A DNA stretch of 62,452 nt, from contig JAJXYO010000017.1 in assembly GCA_021780495.1 (NCBI GenBank), forward strand, positions 1 to 62,452, written 5' to 3'. Source of the DNA: Deltaproteobacteria bacterium. Lineage in GTDB: Bacteria; Desulfobacterota; Desulfuromonadia; Geobacterales; Pseudopelobacteraceae. The notes beneath the pieces were generated by a model, which saw only the letters and a list, made by a program, of their open reading frames with translations, made no database searches and had not been told where the DNA came from. The translations under genes and the position numbers were made by a program. Below are positions 17,663-27,004 of this stretch, one piece after another. Position 1 is the stretch's first letter, and every line of letters begins with the position of its first letter.

Positions 17663-19667
17663 CAGTTGCGAAAGCCGCTCATACAGCGCAGGCGAGGCCC
17701 GGGATCGCTCTCTCATCTGCAAGGTCCGGACCGCCATCGTGCTCCATGACGGCCAGGGGCGCATCCTGGACAGTAATCCCTTGGCACAGGAGCTGCTCGG
17801 TCTTTCCGCGGAACAGCTCCTTGGCACGTCCCTGATGGACCCGGAATGGCATTTCCTGCGGGAGGATGGTTCACGCTTGCCGGTCGCCGAATTCCCGGTC
17901 AGCCTGGTACTCTCCAGCCGCCAGCCGCTCAGGGATTATGTGGCCGGCATCAGCCGCCCGGACCGGGATGCAGTCACGTGGGTGCTGGCAAATGCCGAAC
18001 CGGAATACGCCGCAGATGGGGACATATCGCAGGTCATCGTTTCCTTTGTGGATATCACCGGCCGCCGGCAGGTGGAAAAGGAACTGGCCGAGCGGGTGAT
18101 GCTGGCAGAGCTGACCACAGATATCGGATGTGCACTGGCAACACAGGGTGATCTCCGCAGCATGCTGCAGGCCTGTGCCGAGGTTCTGGTACGGTACCTT
18201 GATGTGGCGTTTGCCAGGATCTGGACGCTAGCTGCCGCTGAAAACTGCCTGGAGTTGCAGGCCAGCGCCGGAATGTACACAAGAACAGACGGTTCCCACA
18301 GCCGGGTGCCGGTTGGTGAGTTCAAGATCGGACTGATCGCCTCGGAACACCAGCCACACATTACGAATGCCGTCATAGGAGACCCCCGTGTCCATGACCA
18401 GGAATGGGCAAAACGGGAGGGGATGGTGGCATTTGCCGGTCATCCCCTCACTGTTGCAGACAGGCTCGTCGGCGTCATGGCGATGTTTTCCCGAAACCGG
18501 CTCAGCGCGATAACCCTGAAGGCCCTGGCCTCGGTTGCCAATGAAATCGCCATCGGCATCGAACGCAAACGGGCGGAGGATGAACGGCTGGTGCATCTCC
18601 GCTTCTTCGAGAACATGGACCGGGTCAACCATGCCATACAGGGGGCCAATGACCTTGAACAGCTGATGCGCGATGTCCTCGACGCAGCGCTTGTGATCTT
18701 CGATTGCGACCGGGCGTGGCTGCTCTATCCTTGCGACCCCGAGGCCGCTTCCTGGTCGGTGCCGATGGAACGCACCAAGCCGGAATATCCGGGCGCCAAT
18801 GTTCAGGGACTAGTGATACCGATGGACCCGGAGGTTCAGCGGGTGTTCCGCATTCAGAGGGCTACGGACGGCCCGGTCAGCTTCGGAGCGGGATCCGAGT
18901 ATCCGCTGCCGGAATGGATCAGGGAGCAGTTCGGGGTACAGTCCCAGGTGACCATGGTCACCTACCCCAAGACAGGCAAACCCTGGGCGTCCGGCATGCA
19001 CCAGTGCTCTCATGCCCGGACATGGCAGCCGGAAGAGCTGCGTCTTTTTCAAGAGATCAACCGGCGGCTGGCCGACGGCCTGACCAGCCTGTTGTCCCGT
19101 CGCGACCTGCAGGAAAGCGAGGCAAAGTACCGACGCATCGTGGATACGGCCAACGAGGGCGTCTGGGCATTCGGGCCGGACGCGATCACCACCTTTGTCA
19201 ACGCCAGGATGGCCGAAATGCTGGGCTATTCCGCAGAGGAGATGATCGGTCGGCCGGTGACCGACTTCATGTTTGAGGAGGATGCGCCCGATCATCTGAT
19301 GAGACTGCACAACCGTCGCCAGGGACAGTTGGAACATTACGAACGTCGTTTTCACTGCAAAGACGGCGAGACGGTCTGGACCATCGTCTCTGCTGCCCCT
19401 CTCCTGGATGATGACCGCACGTTCAAGGGGTCATTCGCGATGTTCACCAACATCACCGAAATAAAGCGGACTGAGGGGGCGCTCAAGCGGCTCAACGAAG
19501 AACTGGAACAGCGGGTCAGGCAGAGGACAGTGGAACTGGAGGAGAAGAACGCCGAACTGAAGCGGCTGAACCGGGTCTTTGTGGGCCGGGAACTCAAGAT
19601 GATCGAGCTGAAGGAGAAAATCCGGGAGCTGGAGAAGCATAGTGAGGGACTGAACCATGAATCATGA
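17649..19667 (+). CDS. PAS-GAF-GAF-PAS sensor protein with FVGREL tail, no kinase domain
   Basis: A soluble protein of 672 residues. PAS domain about 25-140 (ending FVDITGRRQ), a first GAF domain about 150-310, a second GAF-like region about 325-480 (with IFDCDRAWLLYPC), a PAS domain about 490-610 (ending NITEIKRTEGA), coiled coil EQRVRQRTVELEEK and tail NRVFVGRELKMIELKEKIR. No catalytic output domain is visible. The ATG at 17649 lies inside the preceding gene's end (14-nt overlap) after AAAGGTG, the same junction as that preceding the gene at 16115. It must signal through a partner. Confidence 0.88.
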   Translation: MPDSNSCESRSYSAGEARDRSLICKVRTAIVLHDGQGRILDSNPLAQELLGLSAEQLLGTSLMDPEWHFLREDGSRLPVAEFPVSLVLSSRQPLRDYVAGISRPDRDAVTWVLANAEPEYAADGDISQVIVSFVDITGRRQVEKELAERVMLAELTTDIGCALATQGDLRSMLQACAEVLVRYLDVAFARIWTLAAAENCLELQASAGMYTRTDGSHSRVPVGEFKIGLIASEHQPHITNAVIGDPRVHDQEWAKREGMVAFAGHPLTVADRLVGVMAMFSRNRLSAITLKALASVANEIAIGIERKRAEDERLVHLRFFENMDRVNHAIQGANDLEQLMRDVLDAALVIFDCDRAWLLYPCDPEAASWSVPMERTKPEYPGANVQGLVIPMDPEVQRVFRIQRATDGPVSFGAGSEYPLPEWIREQFGVQSQVTMVTYPKTGKPWASGMHQCSHARTWQPEELRLFQEINRRLADGLTSLLSRRDLQESEAKYRRIVDTANEGVWAFGPDAITTFVNARMAEMLGYSAEEMIGRPVTDFMFEEDAPDHLMRLHNRRQGQLEHYERRFHCKDGETVWTIVSAAPLLDDDRTFKGSFAMFTNITEIKRTEGALKRLNEELEQRVRQRTVELEEKNAELKRLNRVFVGRELKMIELKEKIRELEKHSEGLNHES

Positions 19668-21213
19668 GACCAGCTTCAAAAAATACGCATTTCACCGGCA
19701 TCTGTCATCCGTCTTCTTTGGTTCGCGGAAGGCCGCGGTGATAACCTCGCTCTTCTGCCTTGCCATTGCCGCATTGCTGTATATCGCCTATCTGCAGGTA
19801 CAAGAAGCGGAGCATGTCGAACTGCCGGCCGGCCGGGTGGAGAGAACAGATCCCACAGCCGCACACGTACGTGCCACAGCTTCACAGGAGATCCTGATTC
19901 TCAACTCCTATCATGCGGGACATACCTGGTCCGACAACGAGATGGCAGGGATCACGAATCTATTACACGAGACCGCCCCTGGTGTGACCTATTCCATGGA
20001 ATACCTGGATTGCAAGCGTCACCCCGGGCATGAACACTTCGAAGCGCTCCAGGAACTTTTCAAGATCAAATACGGCCACAGGGTTATCCCTATCGTGATC
20101 GTAGCCGACAACCCCGCGCTCGAATTCGCCCTGACGTACCGTGCCCGGTTGTTTCCCCGCTCGGCGATTGTCTTTTGCGGTGTCAACAACGTTACAACAG
20201 AGATGCTCGCAGGGCAGAAAAATATCACCGGGCTGGCAGAGGCGCTCGCTGCGCTTGATACGGTGAAGCTGGCGCTCAGACTCAATCCCGCAACGAAAAC
20301 GGTCGTGGTCGTACACGACTATACCTCCACCGGCCTGGCTACACGCCGGGAGACGGAGCAGCAGGTGCAGGAGATGTCCGGCAGGGTCTCCTTCCGGTAT
20401 CTGGAAGACTTGACCAGAAACGAGTTGATCAGCCAGCTGAAAGGGCTCCCCAAAGACAGCATTGTCCTGGCACTGGCCTATAGCGTGTTCAAGGATGGCG
20501 AGCTGATCGGTCATGAAGACTTGGCCGGGTTCCTGAGCGCAAACGCCCCGGTCCCCGTGTACGGCGTCCACCGGGAACGCCTCGGCTACGGGATCGTGGG
20601 GGGCAGCCTGCTCAGCGGCAAGCTTCATGGAGCCGAAGCGGGCCGGGTGGCCCTCACGATCCTTTCCGGAACGCCGGCCTCTGATATTCCGGTGGAGCTG
20701 AAACCGGCGACGCGGATCATGGTTGATTATAACCAGCTGCTCCGTTTCCGCATCCCCGTAAAGGCAGTACCCGCAGGGGGTGTCGTGGTCAACCGGCCCA
20801 TCCCGTTCATCTCGTCGCACCTGTATCTGGTGGTCAGCACCCTGCTGGTGATCGGCATGCTCTGTTCCGGCATTGTTATCCTCGGGTTCGCCATCTACCG
20901 GCGCGAACTGGTGGAGAATGACCTTCGTAACGCCAAGGCAGAGCTGGAGAGCCGGGTCGCGGAACGGACCGCCGAATTGAAAAGCACAAATGAGCAATTG
21001 TACGTCGAACTCACCGAACGGAAAAAGGCCGAGGAAGAGCTCGGCCGGCTCAACCAGGAGCTGGACCAGCGGGTACGGGAGCGTACCGCGGAATTGTCAC
21101 GGAAGAACGCCGCACTGGAAACCATGAACAAGTCGTTTGTCGGCCGCGAGCTGCGCATGGTGGAGCTGAAGCAGCGGATCAAGGCGCTGGAGAATGAGTC
21201 ACATACCAGGTGA
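19657..21213 (+). CDS. ABC-substrate-binding-like periplasmic sensor with FVGREL tail
   Basis: A 518-residue membrane sensor. Helix at about 27-49, a large periplasmic domain (about 70-385) of the ABC_sub_bind type (ILILNSYHAGHTWSDNE, FCGVNN, VVVVHDYTSTG), a second helix (about 388-412), then two coiled-coil stretches (SRVAERTAEL and QRVRERTAEL) and the tail [19 protein letters not shown]. Such periplasmic domains are often fused to histidine kinases or cyclases; here the output domain is replaced by the tail. The ligand is unknown. The start overlaps the preceding stop by 11 nt. Confidence 0.86.
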   Translation: MNHETSFKKYAFHRHLSSVFFGSRKAAVITSLFCLAIAALLYIAYLQVQEAEHVELPAGRVERTDPTAAHVRATASQEILILNSYHAGHTWSDNEMAGITNLLHETAPGVTYSMEYLDCKRHPGHEHFEALQELFKIKYGHRVIPIVIVADNPALEFALTYRARLFPRSAIVFCGVNNVTTEMLAGQKNITGLAEALAALDTVKLALRLNPATKTVVVVHDYTSTGLATRRETEQQVQEMSGRVSFRYLEDLTRNELISQLKGLPKDSIVLALAYSVFKDGELIGHEDLAGFLSANAPVPVYGVHRERLGYGIVGGSLLSGKLHGAEAGRVALTILSGTPASDIPVELKPATRIMVDYNQLLRFRIPVKAVPAGGVVVNRPIPFISSHLYLVVSTLLVIGMLCSGIVILGFAIYRRELVENDLRNAKAELESRVAERTAELKSTNEQLYVELTERKKAEEELGRLNQELDQRVRERTAELSRKNAALETMNKSFVGRELRMVELKQRIKALENESHTR

Positions 21214-21248
21214 TTGGGTCGCACGCAGGCCACAGGAGAGTGCTAAAT

Positions 21249-22499
21249 ATGGGAAGCGACAACGACAGGGATCAGGCAGCAGCCGCCGCCGCACTGCGGC
21301 GCCGGGCGGAAGCGCGCAGCTGTGCGGAAAGGGTGGATCAGCAGCCACCCCGCACTGAATCAGATGCCCAGCGGCTCGTTCACGAACTGGAGGTTCACCA
21401 GATCGAACTGGAGATGCAGAATGAAGAACTACACCTGGCCCAGGAAAAGCTTGAGGTGTCGCGGAATACGTATGCCGAGCTCTACAACTTTGCCCCCGTC
21501 GGCTATTTCATCTTTGATGCGCAGGGTGTCATACGGGAGGCCAATCTCACCGGCGCGCAATTGCTGGGAATAGACCGTGGCCTGCTGATCGACAGGCGCT
21601 TTGCCGATTTTATTGCCGATGCAGAGGGGCGGGGGATCTATTCTGAACACCTCGCAGCTGTGCTGCACCGGCAGGTCATACAGAGATGTGAACTCAGACT
21701 CACGGGGAAAGACGATACGGTGGTCCATGGCCTGATGCAGAGCGTCACGGTCGACACAATCAAAAGTAGGGACGGCTGCATCCTTTCTTCAATCGTGGAT
21801 GGCACGGTGGGCAAACAGTTGGCCGATGATCTGCAAAAAGCACATGACAACCTGGAGGCCATCGTACAGGAACGAACCGGAGAGTTGACCAGGGCGAATA
21901 CGCGGCTCAGCCAGCAGATCGAGGAGCGCAAGCGGACCGAGGATGCGCTCTACGAGGCCCAGCAGGTGTTTCGCGTCCTGGTCGAAAACTCACCGGATAT
22001 CATTGCGCGCTACGACCGGGAGTGCCGGCGCACCTATGTCAACCCCACCTACCTCAAGGTGGCCAAGATTCCCCGGCAGGATCTGCTTGCCACCGCACCC
22101 ATGGAACTCTCGCCGTTGCCTGCCGACAGTGCGACAGACCTCCAGAATCTGCTGCGCAGGGTGCTCGACAGCGGCGTTGCCGAGGCTATAGACGCCGTGT
22201 GGTCAATGTCAGACAACATTGATCACTGGTACAACATCTGCGCCTTTCCGGAATTTGACCGCGACGGCCGGGTCGTAAGCGTGATGACAATTTCCCGGGA
22301 CATCACCGAGCGCAAACAGGCGGAAGCGACCATACTCCAACTCAATGAAGACTTAGAGCAACGGGTCAGGGAACGTACCACAGAACTGGAACGCAGAAAT
22401 CGCGAGCTTGAGCAGATGAACAAGGCCTTTGTGGGCCGGGAACTGAAGATGGTGGAGCTGAAGGAGCGGATCAGGGAGCTGGAAAAAGGAGCGGCGTGA
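21249..22499 (+). CDS. PAS-PAS sensor protein with FVGREL tail, no kinase domain
   Basis: A soluble protein of 416 residues. The N-terminus carries HELEVHQIELEMQNEEL, common before PAS domains in cytoplasmic sensors. Then a PAS (about 80-195), a coiled coil, a second PAS (about 245-360, ending ISRDITERKQAE), coiled coil QRVRERTTELERR and tail NKAFVGRELKMVELKERIR. I chose ATG 21249 because AGGAGA lies about 9 nt upstream; an upstream frame begins at 21210 overlapping the previous gene. No output domain is visible. Confidence 0.87.
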   Translation: MGSDNDRDQAAAAAALRRRAEARSCAERVDQQPPRTESDAQRLVHELEVHQIELEMQNEELHLAQEKLEVSRNTYAELYNFAPVGYFIFDAQGVIREANLTGAQLLGIDRGLLIDRRFADFIADAEGRGIYSEHLAAVLHRQVIQRCELRLTGKDDTVVHGLMQSVTVDTIKSRDGCILSSIVDGTVGKQLADDLQKAHDNLEAIVQERTGELTRANTRLSQQIEERKRTEDALYEAQQVFRVLVENSPDIIARYDRECRRTYVNPTYLKVAKIPRQDLLATAPMELSPLPADSATDLQNLLRRVLDSGVAEAIDAVWSMSDNIDHWYNICAFPEFDRDGRVVSVMTISRDITERKQAEATILQLNEDLEQRVRERTTELERRNRELEQMNKAFVGRELKMVELKERIRELEKGAA

Positions 22500-22534
22500 T
22501 CGATGCAGCAATGACGTGATAGCGGAGAATCTCA

Positions 22535-23710
22535 GTGGCAGCACTAAGTTCCACATACAAAATCACGAATAAACCTCACCGGATATCAGATCGGTCAAGA
22601 AGCTTTGCCAGTCTGATCGCACTGCTTGTGCTCTGCGCCACCACACTGGCCCGGGCCGATGGCGCCAAACAGGAGAGCAGCCTGGATCTGGCAGCAATGC
22701 GCAGGATTGTCGCTGGCGCGAGCACTACAGCGCCGCCCTGGGCCGGTCCCCGCAGCGGGCCGACCGGGGTAATGGGAAAAACCGTTGCCGTTGTCGCTGA
22801 GGATCTGCGCAATGGGGGCATCCTGGGGGTTGCCCAAGGCGTCAGCGAAGCGGCGCGGATCTTACACTGGAACCTCAAGCTCTTCGACGCCGGAGGCACG
22901 CCGGCCGGACGTGGCAAGGCGGTGATTTCCGCCCTCGCCGCACACCCGGCCGGCATGATCCTGATCGGATCTGACGCAGGCGAAATGTCCGCTTACCTCA
23001 CGCCGGTTGCCGCGCGGAACATTCCGGTCGTCGGTTGGCACGTAGGTCCCAGGGCCGGCCCAATGACCGGCAGTCCGGTGGCCATCAACATCTCGACCGA
23101 CCCGCTGGAGGTGGCGCGCATCACGGCCATGGCGGCAATAGTCGACTCCGGAGGCCGGGCCGGGGTGGTTATCTTCACCGACTCCAATTTCCGCATTGCC
23201 ATGGCCAAGGCCAAGGCCATGGCAGAGATAATCCGTGCCTGCAAAGGATGCACCCTGCTGGAGGTGCGCGATGTGCCCATCTCGAAGTGTCGTAAGCTGA
23301 TGCCGGGCATCACCTCTGAATTGCTGGCACGTTACGGCCATCGCTGGACCTATGCGCTGGCCATAAATGACATCTATTTCGATTACGCTGTGCCGGAACT
23401 GACCAAAGCCGGCCGATCGCCCGGCAGTCTCAAGCTGCTTTCCGCAGGTGACGGCAGTGCAGCCGCCTTTTTGCGCATCCAGGCCGGACTGTTCCAGATC
23501 GGTACTGTTGCCGAGCCGCTCAATCTGCATGGCTGGCAATTGGTGGACGAGCTGAACCGGCTGTTGGCGCATCGGTCAAGCGACGGCCATGTAGTCCTGG
23601 TCCATCTGGTAACGCCCAAAAATATCGTCCATGACGGTGGCCTGCGGCTGCGGTTCGATCCCGACAATGGTTACCGTGAAATCTACCGGCGCATCTGGGG
23701 CGTCAAATGA
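22535..23710 (+). CDS. Periplasmic sugar-binding-type (TorT/RbsB-like) protein
   Basis: A 391-residue exported protein starting at a GTG with GGAGA 8 nt upstream. A hydrophobic signal segment (about 24-40) ends near ARADGAK. The mature part has the two-lobe Peripla_BP_4 pattern: GKTVAVVAEDLRNGGILGVAQG, AAHPAGMILIGSD, RNIPVVGWH, SGGRAGVVIFTDSN. The stop overlaps by 4 nt the start of a TorS-like sensor gene. That arrangement mirrors TorT/TorS, where the binding protein docks on the four-helix sensor domain. No permease or ATPase is nearby, so sensing rather than uptake is likely. The ligand is unknown. Confidence 0.85.
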   Translation: MAALSSTYKITNKPHRISDRSRSFASLIALLVLCATTLARADGAKQESSLDLAAMRRIVAGASTTAPPWAGPRSGPTGVMGKTVAVVAEDLRNGGILGVAQGVSEAARILHWNLKLFDAGGTPAGRGKAVISALAAHPAGMILIGSDAGEMSAYLTPVAARNIPVVGWHVGPRAGPMTGSPVAINISTDPLEVARITAMAAIVDSGGRAGVVIFTDSNFRIAMAKAKAMAEIIRACKGCTLLEVRDVPISKCRKLMPGITSELLARYGHRWTYALAINDIYFDYAVPELTKAGRSPGSLKLLSAGDGSAAAFLRIQAGLFQIGTVAEPLNLHGWQLVDELNRLLAHRSSDGHVVLVHLVTPKNIVHDGGLRLRFDPDNGYREIYRRIWGVK

Positions 23711-25455
23711 CTGCGGGTGGCGACATGGGTTTTGTTCGTTGGCTGCCGCGCTCTCTGCGTCTGCAGTTCAGCCTGGTTCTGGCGGCCCTGTCGCTGCTGA
23801 TCGCTGCGGGCGGCCTGGTTGCTGTCCATGCCCTGCGCCAATCCGCAGAGATCACGCGGCAGCTGTCGGGAGAACGTCTGGTTCAGATGGAGGAGACCCA
23901 GGAGCTGGCCCGGATAGCACTGCAGATCGAGCTCGAAACCAACAGGATGCTGGCCGCGTCTTCCCGAGAACGCATGCATGACAGCTATGCCGGCACCGTT
24001 GGTTTGCTGGACAGGCTCGACCGTCTGGTGGGAGGTCTGGGCTCCGACAACGAGTATGATTCGGTGCTGGCTCTGCACCAGGCGGAGCACAACTTCCGCA
24101 ATATTGTCCATGTCGTGGCTGGCCTGCGCGGGGCAGAGTTACAGGCTGATACGCAGCATGCACTGCGGGGTGAGCAAGGGAAGGTGCTGCAGCGTTTTCA
24201 GGATGAACTGCTGCACCAGGCTTCGGAGATGGTGGCTGCCAGCGGCAAGCTGTCGGCTCAAAGCAGCGGGAATTACCGCGCGGCGGTACGTCAGCTGGCC
24301 GCGATGTCGGACACAAACCAGCGCCGGATTCTGATACTGCTGGTCGGCAGCCTGGTGGCGGCCTGGCTGATATCACGCATCTTTCTGGGCCGGCATGTAC
24401 TGGCACGTTTGCGCGCGGTCAGCCTCCACCTGATCAAGAGCGAGGCAGGGGATGCGCCTGTCCGGATTCCCGTGCAGGGTGGGGACGAAATCAGCGAGAT
24501 GGCCCGGGCCGTCGAACAGTTTCTGGAAGATCGGCGCCAGCTGGCTCTGGCCAACCAGGCCTTGCTGCGCTCCAACGATATGCAGCGGGCGATTTTCGAG
24601 GCCGCGCCAACGGCCATCTTCGGACTGGACCTGAACGGCAACGTCCATACGGTCTGGAACGGAGCCGCTGAAAGGCTGCTCGGCTGGAGCGCCGCAGAGG
24701 TAATGGGACAGCCTTACCCGGCGGTGGCGCCCGATAACAGGAGCGAATTCAATTCGTTGCGGGAACAAATCCGTCAGGGCATGGTCGTGAACGGGGTCGA
24801 GGTCCGCAGGGTCAGGCGCGACGGCAGCCCTATCGATTACAGCATCTATGCCTCCCCCCTGCACGATGCAGTTGGTCAGGTTTCCGGCGCTATTGTCGTG
24901 CTGGTTGACATTGCCGAGCGCATACGGATGGAAGAGGCGCTGCACTTCAGCGAAACCCGGTTGCGGGATATTCTGGGCAGCACCAGCGACTGGATATGGG
25001 AGCTTGATGCTGCTGGGTGTTACACCTTCTGTTCTGAAGGTATCCAAAGGGTTTTGGGATATTGCCCGGACGAGATTATGGGGCGCACCCCCTTCGAACT
25101 GATGCCCCCGGATGAGCAGGAGCGGGTAGGCGGCCTGTTTCAGAAGATTGTCGATAGCAAGGCTCCGATTGTCGAACTGGAAAACTGGAACCTGGCCAGG
25201 GACGGCCGGAGGATTTGTCTCGTGACCAACGGTGTCCCCCTGCTGGACGACCAAGGCCACATCCTTGGTTATCGCGGCGCCGACCGGGACATAACCGCCC
25301 AGAAACTGCTGGAAAACCAGGTTCAAGAGCGCACCAGGGAACTGGAGAAGATAAATCAGGAATTACACAATATGAACCGCCTGTTTGTCGGCCGGGAACT
25401 CAGGATGGTGGAGCTGAAGGAGCGGATCAGGGAGCTGGAGGGGAAATTGATATAA
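23707..25455 (+). CDS. TorS-like four-helix-bundle sensor with HAMP-PAS-PAS and FVGREL tail, no kinase
   Basis: A 582-residue membrane sensor. Helix 1 (about 20-43), a helical periplasmic domain of about 160 residues rich in heptads (TorS-like), helix 2 (about 203-222), a HAMP segment with GGDEISEMARAVEQF, PAS 1 (about 295-410, ending LVDIAERIRMEEA), PAS 2 (about 415-535, ending DRDITAQKLLE), a short coiled coil and tail [19 protein letters not shown]. Histidine kinase and receiver domains of TorS are absent. It is translationally coupled to the binding protein before it (4-nt overlap), so the two probably form a receptor pair. Confidence 0.87.
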   Translation: MTAGGDMGFVRWLPRSLRLQFSLVLAALSLLIAAGGLVAVHALRQSAEITRQLSGERLVQMEETQELARIALQIELETNRMLAASSRERMHDSYAGTVGLLDRLDRLVGGLGSDNEYDSVLALHQAEHNFRNIVHVVAGLRGAELQADTQHALRGEQGKVLQRFQDELLHQASEMVAASGKLSAQSSGNYRAAVRQLAAMSDTNQRRILILLVGSLVAAWLISRIFLGRHVLARLRAVSLHLIKSEAGDAPVRIPVQGGDEISEMARAVEQFLEDRRQLALANQALLRSNDMQRAIFEAAPTAIFGLDLNGNVHTVWNGAAERLLGWSAAEVMGQPYPAVAPDNRSEFNSLREQIRQGMVVNGVEVRRVRRDGSPIDYSIYASPLHDAVGQVSGAIVVLVDIAERIRMEEALHFSETRLRDILGSTSDWIWELDAAGCYTFCSEGIQRVLGYCPDEIMGRTPFELMPPDEQERVGGLFQKIVDSKAPIVELENWNLARDGRRICLVTNGVPLLDDQGHILGYRGADRDITAQKLLENQVQERTRELEKINQELHNMNRLFVGRELRMVELKERIRELEGKLI

Positions 25456-25564
25456 TTGACGCTGAGATGACAGTACCTCAGGGAAACCCGATGGACACTT
25501 TGGCGCGAAGCTGCACGACAAGGTGGACGAACGGCCGGGAATCCGGCGTAAAGGACCACGCGAT

Positions 25565-26965
25565 ATGAATGCGATACGGGTGAAAAGACTCTCGGCCATA
25601 CTGGTGGCCCTCCATCTGATAGGAGGGGCAACGGCCTCCTGGGCCGAGGAAAAGCCTGCCACCCCGCCGCCCGCCCTGGATTGGGCCGATCGAATCAAGA
25701 ATCCGGTGGAGTGGTTTTCATGGGGGGCGGATGTTCGCCTGCGGAATGATTCGAGCAACAATCCTTACCTGATCGATGCCGATCCCCCGGGGCACAGCTA
25801 CAGCTTCGAGCGCTTGCGCATCCGAGAATGGAACACTCTCAGACCTCGCCAAGAGTTGGAGTTCAAGCTGCGCTTCACCTGGGAAGGACGGCATTACTGG
25901 CTGCCCGCTTCCAAAGAGGAGTGGGATGAATCGGAAATTGTCATCGACTCCCTCAGCGCCACCTACAGGTTTCCGAATATCCCGGTGACTCTGATCGTGG
26001 GGCGTCAGGATATGGTATTCGGTGATGGCTGGCTGATTTCCGACGGCACCCCTCTCGACGGTCCGCGCACCAACTACTTTGACGCTCTCCGCGCCACGGT
26101 TGATTTGAAGAAGATCAAGAGCTCGCTCGACCTGATCTATATCGATCAGACATCCCGTTCCAACCGCTGGCTGACCCCATTCTACAACAAGAGCAAAGCG
26201 CTCATGGAACAGGATGAACGCGGCGCCATCGCCTACTTCAGCAACAAGGCCATCGACGGCACGCCGATAGACGCCTATTACATCTACAAGCATGACGAGG
26301 CCGTGCTGCCAAGCGGCGACAACGGTGATGTCAACACCTTCGGCGGTTCTCTTGCTCACGACTTTACCGGCAACCTTTCCGGCCGTGTCGAAGCGGCGTA
26401 CCAGTTCGGCATCCGCGCAAATGCCGCTATGTTCCCCGCACAAGGGAGCGATTTTTCCGCATGGGGGCTCACCAGCCGCCTTACCTACAGCTTTCGTGAT
26501 CCGGCAAAGAATCAGATGTGGCTTGGCTACGAAGGTCTTTCCGGCAACGACGCGCATGACTCCCATAATCACCAGTTCGATCCGCTCTGGGGGCGCTGGG
26601 CCAAGTACAGCGAACTCTTCCCCAATGACCTGGACCGCCCGGGCGACAGGAGCAATCTGCACCGCATCAACCTCGGCTATCAGGTCGCCCCGGCCAGCTG
26701 GCTGCTCCAGGTCAACTACCAAGCCCTTTTCGCCTACGCAAACCGCTATTCCGGAGCCCCCGGCTTCAGCAATCACGGTAGCTTCAAGGGAAACCTCTTC
26801 ACCGCCATTGTGCGCTATACGTTCAACCGTTTCTGGAGCGGTTATATCCTGGGTGAGTACTTCACCCCCGGCAACTATTACGAAGCACCCCCCGGCGGCG
26901 GTCCACTCGACAGCCGGCGTGATCCGGCCTCTTTCCTGCGGGCCGAAATAGTCTATACTTTTTAG
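25565..26965 (+). CDS. Alginate-export-type outer membrane beta-barrel protein
   Basis: A 466-residue exported protein. Signal peptide about 1-28 ending ATASWAEE. The rest consists of alternating beta-strand patterns and ends with a C-terminal phenylalanine (EIVYTF), as expected for an outer membrane barrel. Blocks such as RLRIREWNTLRP, VGRQDMVFGDGWLI and the final GEYFTPGNYY match alginate_exp-family porins. The substrate is unknown; members serve for export or uptake of varied compounds. It lies alone among sensor genes and could be the outer-membrane entry for a sensed ligand. Start 25565 chosen because the signal peptide begins there. Confidence 0.82.
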   Translation: MNAIRVKRLSAILVALHLIGGATASWAEEKPATPPPALDWADRIKNPVEWFSWGADVRLRNDSSNNPYLIDADPPGHSYSFERLRIREWNTLRPRQELEFKLRFTWEGRHYWLPASKEEWDESEIVIDSLSATYRFPNIPVTLIVGRQDMVFGDGWLISDGTPLDGPRTNYFDALRATVDLKKIKSSLDLIYIDQTSRSNRWLTPFYNKSKALMEQDERGAIAYFSNKAIDGTPIDAYYIYKHDEAVLPSGDNGDVNTFGGSLAHDFTGNLSGRVEAAYQFGIRANAAMFPAQGSDFSAWGLTSRLTYSFRDPAKNQMWLGYEGLSGNDAHDSHNHQFDPLWGRWAKYSELFPNDLDRPGDRSNLHRINLGYQVAPASWLLQVNYQALFAYANRYSGAPGFSNHGSFKGNLFTAIVRYTFNRFWSGYILGEYFTPGNYYEAPPGGGPLDSRRDPASFLRAEIVYTF

Positions 26966-27004
26966 ATGGTTAGAAATTGTTTTCTGCGTTTTTTGGAGAG
27001 AAAA

